From the NCBI GenBank assembly GCA_028818995.1, contig JAPPMR010000867.1, forward strand, positions 1-6,619: 6,619 nucleotides of DNA. Direction: 5' to 3'. Shown one piece after another: positions 1 to 4,465 of this stretch. Made by a program: the position numbers and the translations under genes. Source of the DNA: Candidatus Poribacteria bacterium (lineage in GTDB: Bacteria > Poribacteria > WGA-4E > WGA-3G). The notes beneath the pieces were generated by a model. That model ran no database searches, was not told the origin of the DNA, and saw only the letters and a program-made list of their open reading frames with translations. Within the stretch, counting starts at the first letter, position 1. The number at the start of each line of letters is the position of its first letter.

Positions 1-2035
1 CCATCGGAACAGGTTTAGCGTTTTTACATTTAGGATAACCACTACATGCTAAGAAACGCGCACCTGCACGACTCTGCTTGATAACCATCGGTTCACCACA
101 CTTTTCGCAGAGCGTATCGGTTTCTTCCGGTTCAGCGGCTGCAGTATCATCACCGTTCAAAGCTTTGATATTTTCACATTCAGGATAGTTAGAACATCCA
201 AGAAAGCGACCATATCTGCCCCATTTCACAATCATATTACCGCCGCACTTGTCGCACTGCTCACCCGAGTCGGTTTCCATCGCTTTTCGCGCCTCATACA
301 TCTTGTCAGGTGCCTCTTCCAATGCTTCTTGGAACGGCGGATAAAATTCACCGAGGGTGTCAACCCAATCTACCTCGCCTTCAGCGATAGTATCAAGTTT
401 CTGCTCCATCTCCTTCGTAAATTCAACGTCAACAATATTGGGAAATCCATGAATTAGGAGTTCGTTGACAAGTTTACCAACATCTGTGGGGAGAAGTCTA
501 CGCTGCTCCATTGTTACATAACCGCGGTCCTGAATCGTGGAGAGGATTGTTGCGTAGGTACTTGGCCTGCCGATTTCTTTCGCTTCTAATGCTTTGACAA
601 GCGTTGCCTCATTATAGCGAGGTGGCGGTTGCGTATAGTGTTGTTTCGGATCTAACTTGCGTAGATCAAGCGTTTCACCTTCCTTAACATTTGGCAAGGT
701 GGTGTTCCCTTCGTCAGTGTTGTTTTCATTAGTAGTAACATCGTCTTGACCTTCCATATAGACTCGTCTGAACCCATCAAATTTAATCACGGAACCGGTG
801 GCACGGAAGATATAACGTCCAGCCTTGATATCAATCGTTGTAGCATCAAAGATAGCAGGATTCATTTGACTTGCGATGAACCGCTTCCAAATCAATTCAT
901 AAAGACGATATTGTTCTTTATTCAGATATGATTTCAAAGATTCGGGAGTTCGCAATGGTAATGTGGGACGGATCGCCTCATGTGCGTCTTGTGCGCCTCC
1001 TTTACTTGGGTGTGAAACGGCACGTGTAGGTAAATACTCCGCTCCATAAGTTGTGTCTATATATTTTCGAACTTCGCCGATAGCATCCTGTGCAATACGC
1101 GTTGAATCGGTGCGCATATAGGTGATAAGTCCAACTAACCCCTCTTTTCCAATATCTAACCCCTCATATAGTTTTTGTGCCACCATCATTGTTCTTTTAG
1201 CAGTAAACCGAAGTTTCCGGGCAGCTTCCTGTTGCAAAGTACTCGTGATAAACGGTGCGGCAGTCTTCTGTCTGCGTTCGCGTTTCTGAACTTTCTCAAC
1301 AACGTAGGTTTGTTCCTTCGCGTCTGCCGCTAACTCTTTCGCGCGTGCTTCATCAATACGGAAACCGTAGTTGTTAATCTCGCCCTTCTTCGTGCCGATT
1401 TTATGTAATTTTGCAGGAAAGAGATGCTCCTTTGGTGTCGGTGTTAATGTTGCAGTCAGTGTCCAATACTCTTCCGGTTTAAATGCTTCAATCTCTGCTT
1501 CTCGTTCACAGATAAGCCGCACAGCAACAGATTGCACCCGTCCTGCGCTCAGTCCCGGTTTAACGCTGCGCCACAAAATCGGACTAATCTGATATCCGAC
1601 AAGTCTATCTAAAACACGTCGCGCCTGTTGCGCATCAACAAGTGCTTGGTCAATCGTGCCGGGATTTTGAATTGCTTCTAAAATAGCAGTTTGTGTCACT
1701 TCGTTGTATACAATGCGATAGATAGGTTTCTTTGTTTTCTTTAATTCGGTCGCAAGATGCCAGCAGATCGCTTCACCTTCCCTGTCAGGGTCTGCGGCGA
1801 GATAGATACAATCGACTTTTTTTGCCTTTTCTTGAATTGCTTTAACAACTGGACCTTTTCCACGAATCAGCACATATTTCGGTTTAAAATTGTTCTCAAC
1901 ATCAACCCCAAGTTCCTTTTTCGGCAGGTCGCGGATATGTCCAACAGAGGAGTCAACGATATAGTCTTTTCCTAAGATTTTTTCGATAGTTTTTGCTTTC
2001 GCTGGTGATTCAACAACAACTAATGATTTCGGCAT
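1..2035 (-). CDS. topA: DNA topoisomerase I (type IA), 3' end beyond the window
   Basis: Type IA topoisomerase that relaxes negatively supercoiled DNA by cutting one strand through a 5'-phosphotyrosine. The ATG at 2033-2035 opens the canonical N-terminus MPKSLVVVESPAKAKTI, which fixes the start. It carries the Toprim glutamate E9 and the Toprim motif DPDREGE at residues 82-88. The catalytic tyrosine is Y306 in LITYMRTDS (codon 1118-1120). Other family motifs are DAHEAIRPT at 350-358 (H352) and GRPSTYAT at 489-496. Two four-cysteine topoisomerase zinc fingers follow: C594/C597/C614/C620 and C643/C646/C664/C670. 678 residues are visible and the frame is open at the left edge, so a short tail or further finger is missing. 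An AAGGAA at 2051-2056 lies 15 nt before the ATG, far for a ribosome binding site. It lies downstream of accD in the same orientation across a 234-nt spacer. No frameshift or missing key residue was seen. Confidence 0.97.
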   Translation of the reverse strand, partial: MPKSLVVVESPAKAKTIEKILGKDYIVDSSVGHIRDLPKKELGVDVENNFKPKYVLIRGKGPVVKAIQEKAKKVDCIYLAADPDREGEAICWHLATELKKTKKPIYRIVYNEVTQTAILEAIQNPGTIDQALVDAQQARRVLDRLVGYQISPILWRSVKPGLSAGRVQSVAVRLICEREAEIEAFKPEEYWTLTATLTPTPKEHLFPAKLHKIGTKKGEINNYGFRIDEARAKELAADAKEQTYVVEKVQKRERRQKTAAPFITSTLQQEAARKLRFTAKRTMMVAQKLYEGLDIGKEGLVGLITYMRTDSTRIAQDAIGEVRKYIDTTYGAEYLPTRAVSHPSKGGAQDAHEAIRPTLPLRTPESLKSYLNKEQYRLYELIWKRFIASQMNPAIFDATTIDIKAGRYIFRATGSVIKFDGFRRVYMEGQDDVTTNENNTDEGNTTLPNVKEGETLDLRKLDPKQHYTQPPPRYNEATLVKALEAKEIGRPSTYATILSTIQDRGYVTMEQRRLLPTDVGKLVNELLIHGFPNIVDVEFTKEMEQKLDTIAEGEVDWVDTLGEFYPPFQEALEEAPDKMYEARKAMETDSGEQCDKCGGNMIVKWGRYGRFLGCSNYPECENIKALNGDDTAAAEPEETDTLCEKCGEPMVIKQSRAGARFLACSGYPKCKNAKPVPM

Positions 2036-2269
2036 TTTCTATTCTGTGTGTTCCTTATATTATGAATGCGTTTTGGATATAAAAGTAAGTAGACGGTTGT
2101 GTTCTACCTAAAATGCTATGGACATTTCATCATCTTGCAGTGGTTTATATAGTGAGTGTATTTATTTTAAAACGTCTAAAATCCGATAAAGTGACAGAAA
2201 AAGGAGAGATTCGCCATTTCATACCAGTTTTGCATTGTGTCGGCAGTAATAAGAGGCACGAAGTTGTAA
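2036..2269. other. accD-topA intergenic spacer, AT-rich
   Basis: This 234-nt gap separates the accD stop from the topA start. I find no sigma70-like -35/-10 pair of good quality and no hairpin followed by a T-run for transcription ending at accD. A CATAAT/ATATAA-rich stretch near 2055-2065 on the minus strand lacks a matching -35. A small AT-rich inverted repeat lies at 2164-2182 (ATTTTA, 7-nt loop, TAAAAT). Two minus-strand reading frames of 19 and 25 codons start near 2235 and 2222 but have no ribosome binding site. The simplest reading is that topA is reached at least partly by read-through from accD. Confidence 0.5.
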
Positions 2270-3043
2270 TTAGTAGACGAATGAAATTAGGTCGGTCAGT
2301 AACTGCCGCATCTCTGTGCGGTGAACAATATGGTCAATAAAACCGTGTGCAACTAAGGATTCTGCTTTTTGAAAGTTTTCAGGTAGTTCTTCTTGTAAAC
2401 TTGCAACAGCAAGGGGCCCCGCAAAACCGATACGCGCCCCGGGTTCCGCAACAATCACGTCACCAAGTGAGGAATAACTTGCAGTCGCACCACCAAACGT
2501 CGGATCGGTGACAACGGAAATATAGAACCCACCTTTTTTGGCGTATTCAGTGCAGGCGGCAGCAGTTTTTGCCATCTGCATTAACGCTAAAGTGCCTTCC
2601 TGCATCCGCATGCCCCCGCTCACGGAAACGATAACGAGCGGTAATTGGTTTTCACCGGCATGCTCAATACATCGGGTAACTTTCTCACCGATAACAGCAC
2701 CGCACGTACCACCGATAAATCCGACATCTCCGATTGCAATCGCTACTGGATAATCCCCAATTTTTGCGGTGCCAGAGAGCATCTCTGAGCGGAGTCCTGT
2801 TTTCGCGATGTCGCGTTCAAGTTTGTCTGGATACTCCGGAAACTCCAGCGCATCAATTGAATAGAGATTCGTATCGGTTTCTTGAAAACTATCGGTATCC
2901 ACAAGCAGATCAAGCCGCTCATGTGCACTCATCGGATAATGTGCATCACATTCGGGGCAAACCTTGTGGTTTTTCGTTAACGCTTCTATTTCAATGTCCG
3001 CGTTGCAATTTCTGCAGACAAAGGTTTTTGGTGTGTCGCTCAT
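2270..3043 (-). CDS. accD: Acetyl-CoA carboxylase carboxyltransferase subunit beta
   Basis: Beta subunit of the carboxyltransferase that, with AccA, moves the carboxyl group from carboxybiotin-BCCP to acetyl-CoA, giving malonyl-CoA for fatty acid synthesis in the cytoplasm. The 257-residue protein starts with the AccD zinc ribbon (C10, C13, C29, C32) and continues into a crotonase-like fold. Family blocks are FIGGTCGAVIGEK (109-121), SGGMRMQEG (142-150), LMQMAKT (154-160), DPTFGGATAS (180-189), IVAEPGARIGFAGP (197-210) and HGFIDHIVHR (233-242). E. coli AccD is about 304 residues; this one lacks about 17 residues before the zinc ribbon and the long C-terminal tail. Usual consensus blocks are SGGARMQE and GFAGPRVI; here M145 and L211 replace the A and R, so it is a divergent member. 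The ATG has only a weak CAGAG seven nt upstream, but a strong promoter lies just upstream. accA is not in the window. Confidence 0.94.
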   Translation of the reverse strand: MSDTPKTFVCRNCNADIEIEALTKNHKVCPECDAHYPMSAHERLDLLVDTDSFQETDTNLYSIDALEFPEYPDKLERDIAKTGLRSEMLSGTAKIGDYPVAIAIGDVGFIGGTCGAVIGEKVTRCIEHAGENQLPLVIVSVSGGMRMQEGTLALMQMAKTAAACTEYAKKGGFYISVVTDPTFGGATASYSSLGDVIVAEPGARIGFAGPLAVASLQEELPENFQKAESLVAHGFIDHIVHRTEMRQLLTDLISFVY

Positions 3044-3085
3044 TCTATTTCTCTGCTGATGTAACTCACAACTTATACCCTTTAA

Positions 3086-3114
3086 ATGATACTATTCAAG
3101 ACTGGGTTTGTCAA
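3086..3114 (-). promoter_or_regulatory. sigma70-type promoter of accD
   Basis: On the minus strand a perfect -35 box TTGACA (3109-3114) is followed by a 17-nt spacer and a TATCAT -10 box (3086-3091, 5 of 6 to TATAAT). A start near 3079 would give a 5' UTR of about 35 nt before the accD ATG at 3043. The spacing, position and quality make this convincing by eye. Confidence 0.8.
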
Positions 3115-3188
3115 CTTTAATTGCGCTTTACTTACTTTTAACAGCAGAGAAAAGGGGTGTGCAAAGTTTTTGCATGAATACCATTTCT

Positions 3189-3212
3189 CTTGTTGGAGGG
3201 GTTTTCAACCCC
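3189..3212 (+). repeat. REP-like palindrome, left copy
   Basis: CTTGTTGGAG leads into the palindrome GGGGTT-TTC-AACCCC (6-bp stem, 3198-3212). REP sequences mobilised by RAYT (TnpA-REP, IS200/IS605-like) proteins typically carry a GTAG or GGAG tetranucleotide just 5' of the hairpin; here GGAG abuts and slightly overlaps the stem. The right copy is in opposite orientation. No RAYT gene is in the window. Confidence 0.65.
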
Positions 3213-3280
3213 GCTGAATACCAAAAGCGTATTCAGCGTTGATTTGGATGAATACCGCAGATGGATTCATCGTTGATATG
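3213..3280. repeat. Two tandem 34-nt hairpin units
   Basis: Unit 1 (3213-3246) and unit 2 (3247-3280) match at about 25 of 34 positions. Both contain TGAATACC, then a variable 8-nt segment, ATTCA, and CGTTGAT. Unit 1 folds as a perfect 10-bp stem with a 7-nt loop (3212-3238, CGCTGAATAC with GTATTCAGCG). Unit 2 folds as a 7-bp stem with an 11-nt loop (3247-3271, GATGAAT with ATTCATC). The differences inside the shared stem are paired: C3214-G3236 in unit 1 becomes A3248-T3270 in unit 2. The loops have diverged freely. The flanking AACCCC (3207-3212) and GGGGTT (3280-3285) could close both hairpins into one branched structure. Confidence 0.75.
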
Positions 3281-3299
3281 GGGTTGATTCCGATAAATC

Positions 3300-3323
3300 G
3301 GGCTTACAAAGCCCTCCTACAAG
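3300..3323 (-). repeat. REP-like palindrome, right copy
   Basis: Read on the minus strand it is CTTGTAGGA followed by the palindrome GGGCTT-TGT-AAGCCC (6-bp stem, 3300-3314). The GTAG before the stem is the typical REP head tetranucleotide. It mirrors the left copy at 3189-3212, so the pair forms a head-outward inverted REP doublet. Confidence 0.65.
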
Positions 3324-3419
3324 AAAAGCAGCGGTTAATAACAAAAACTTTACATCTCTGAAAGCGGACATCCTTTGATTTCTTCTGTGCAATACTCTAT
3401 AAAAATAGCGATACACGTT

Positions 3420-4184
3420 CTATCGCGAAAATCCTGAACGTTTGATGTGTGCCCATCTTGTCGTGAGTTTGCCTTCAGGTTCAACAGAAAGAAACCCTTC
3501 AACACCACTTCCCAAAGTTTTAATCTCAGCTTCATCCAAAGCACGGGAAAAGACAGCGGCATCATCAATTGCACCACCATAACCCTCTCCGCCTTCTCCA
3601 CCAAGCCGATAAATTGCGTTAGCACCTCGGGTTTCTTGGAAGTCCGATTCTTTAGTCATCTTACCGTTTACATAAATTCTGAATTTCTTACTATCGCTTA
3701 GAACAACTACATGAGTCCATTCATCCTTTTTGACCACGCCTCCATCTGTTTGGCACAGCACTGTCCATCCACCGACCTGTCCTCGCCAAGACAATAAGCC
3801 TTGATCCTTATTGACAAAGAAGGTGTTGTGACCGGAAGCACCGGGTAAACTCCGCCAAATTTGTTGCCAAGCACCGCCTTCAAAGGTTGGATTAATCCAG
3901 ACAGAGATTGTAAATGGATCACTTTTAAAAAGGTCACCATGTAGCGTATCGGATGCCGCCATCTCAACGTGTGCTCCTACGTTAAGATGGATTGCGTCTC
4001 CAAATTTACCTTTATCCCATTTAGAATCACCTTTAATCACACCGTTGTTTTCATTTCCAGAAGAATCGTCAGGGTTACCGTCAAACGAATAGTATGCTAC
4101 TAATGCAGCTTCTTCAGCAGTAACACCTATAGTCATCCACACCAAGAGAAAGGCAAATGACATAATACATATCAATACTTTCAT
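3420..4184 (-). CDS. Secreted LamG/concanavalin-A-like domain protein
   Basis: A 254-residue exported protein of unknown specific function. Residues 1-23 form a Sec signal peptide (K2, hydrophobic core, VTA before E24, no lipobox), so the product is probably periplasmic or extracellular. The rest is one LamG_3-type jelly-roll domain: LVAYYSFDG (28-36), FGDAIHL (61-67), FTISVWINP (91-99), WTHVVVLSDSKKFRIYVNGK (156-175) and IDDAAVFSRALDEAEIKTL (206-224). Such domains usually bind carbohydrate or glycoprotein; no glycosidase active-site motif is evident, so binding is more likely than hydrolysis. The tail FLSVEPEGKLTTRW (231-244) resembles a C-terminal tail I recall from abundant poribacterial LamG proteins. 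The ATG has a good ribosome binding site and the gene has its own promoter, so it is probably monocistronic. The ligand is unknown. Confidence 0.85.
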   Translation of the reverse strand: MKVLICIMSFAFLLVWMTIGVTAEEAALVAYYSFDGNPDDSSGNENNGVIKGDSKWDKGKFGDAIHLNVGAHVEMAASDTLHGDLFKSDPFTISVWINPTFEGGAWQQIWRSLPGASGHNTFFVNKDQGLLSWRGQVGGWTVLCQTDGGVVKKDEWTHVVVLSDSKKFRIYVNGKMTKESDFQETRGANAIYRLGGEGGEGYGGAIDDAAVFSRALDEAEIKTLGSGVEGFLSVEPEGKLTTRWAHIKRSGFSR

Positions 4185-4192
4185 CGTAATCG

Positions 4193-4199
4193 CTCCTTT
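4193..4199 (-). promoter_or_regulatory. Ribosome binding site of the LamG gene
   Basis: AAAGGAG on the minus strand ends 8 nt before the ATG at 4182-4184. It is the best Shine-Dalgarno match in the window and fixes this start, which also opens directly onto the signal peptide. Confidence 0.8.
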
Positions 4200-4204
4200 A
4201 AAAT

Positions 4205-4228
4205 AATTCTCTATCGTAGTTGAGAATT
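4205..4228 (-). promoter_or_regulatory. 5' UTR hairpin upstream of the LamG ribosome binding site
   Basis: AATTCTC (minus strand, 4222-4228) pairs perfectly with GAGAATT (4205-4211) across a 10-nt loop. The hairpin lies inside the predicted 95-nt leader and ends 5 nt before the ribosome binding site. It could protect the mRNA 5' end or tune translation, but a 7-bp AT-rich stem can also arise by chance. Confidence 0.4.
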
Positions 4229-4285
4229 CTGTTCAATTATGAATAGTTAGGTGATCGGCTACAGTTTTCACTTCTAATAAACAAA

Positions 4286-4314
4286 ATACTAACATACCTG
4301 ATAAAAAATGTCAA
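4286..4314 (-). promoter_or_regulatory. sigma70-type promoter of the LamG gene
   Basis: On the minus strand a perfect -35 box TTGACA (4309-4314) is followed by a 17-nt spacer and TAGTAT (4286-4291, 4 of 6 to TATAAT). The -10 is preceded by TGT, an extended -10 element. The spacer starts with six T residues. Transcription would start near 4279, giving a leader of about 95 nt. Confidence 0.78.
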
Positions 4315-4465
4315 TTTTTGGGTTTTGGGAGCTATCAGAGATTTAAGGACGTACAGGTTATTATCATTTCAAGTGGAAGGCAGGGAACGGTGAGAAGGTA
4401 GGTGTAGATGCGTTTTTTTACTGAATAAAAGCAGGGTAATTGAATATCTCTTAAGAATTTGTTTC
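4315..4465. other. Spacer between the TPR-like gene and the LamG promoter
   Basis: This stretch holds no gene. The plus strand has a purine-rich tract at about 4371-4408. A run of seven T residues occurs at 4413-4419, but read along the upstream gene's transcript it is a run of A, not the U-tract of an intrinsic terminator. I see no hairpin terminator for the gene that ends at 4466. Confidence 0.5.

Larger units (their letters stand above)
3145..3360. repeat. Compound inverted-repeat element (BIME/MITE-like)
   Basis: The stretch between the LamG stop and the accD promoter is a large imperfect inverted repeat. Going inward, CAGAGA (3145-3150) mirrors 3355-3360; TGCAAAGTTTTTG (3160-3172) mirrors 3342-3354 with 12 of 13 matches; CTTGTTGGAGGG (3189-3200) mirrors 3312-3323 with 11 of 12 matches. 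Each inner arm runs into a 6-bp palindrome with a 3-nt loop. The centre holds two tandem 34-nt hairpin units (3213-3280) and a short CCGAT/ATCGG hairpin (3290-3301). No open reading frame of note lies inside, so it is non-autonomous if mobile. It follows the LamG gene and may shape the 3' end of that mRNA, but no hairpin has a T-run, so it is not a classic intrinsic terminator. No target-site duplication was identified. Confidence 0.75.

Noticed and set aside
2147..2235. 19- and 25-codon minus-strand frames in the accD-topA spacer
   Set aside because: No ribosome binding site and no recognisable sequence; frames this short are expected by chance.
2087..2279. AGTAGACG occurring twice (about 2089 and 2272)
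   Set aside because: A short word in AT-rich DNA with no matching context.
2113..2340. 75-codon plus-strand reading frame between topA and accD
   Set aside because: It overlaps the 3' end of accD in antisense, has no ribosome binding site and resembles no family.
2734..3120. 128-codon plus-strand reading frame
   Set aside because: It is antisense to accD, whose zinc ribbon and catalytic blocks are unmistakable.
3300..3314. Intrinsic terminator of the LamG gene
   Set aside because: The GGGCTT/AAGCCC stem is followed by mixed sequence rather than a T-run on either strand.
3145..3360. CRISPR array
   Set aside because: Only two units, adjacent without spacers, and internally folded; no cas gene.
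3350..3625. 91-codon minus-strand frame overlapping the LamG gene end
   Set aside because: It is out of frame with the LamG domain, runs into the inverted repeat and has no recognisable domain.
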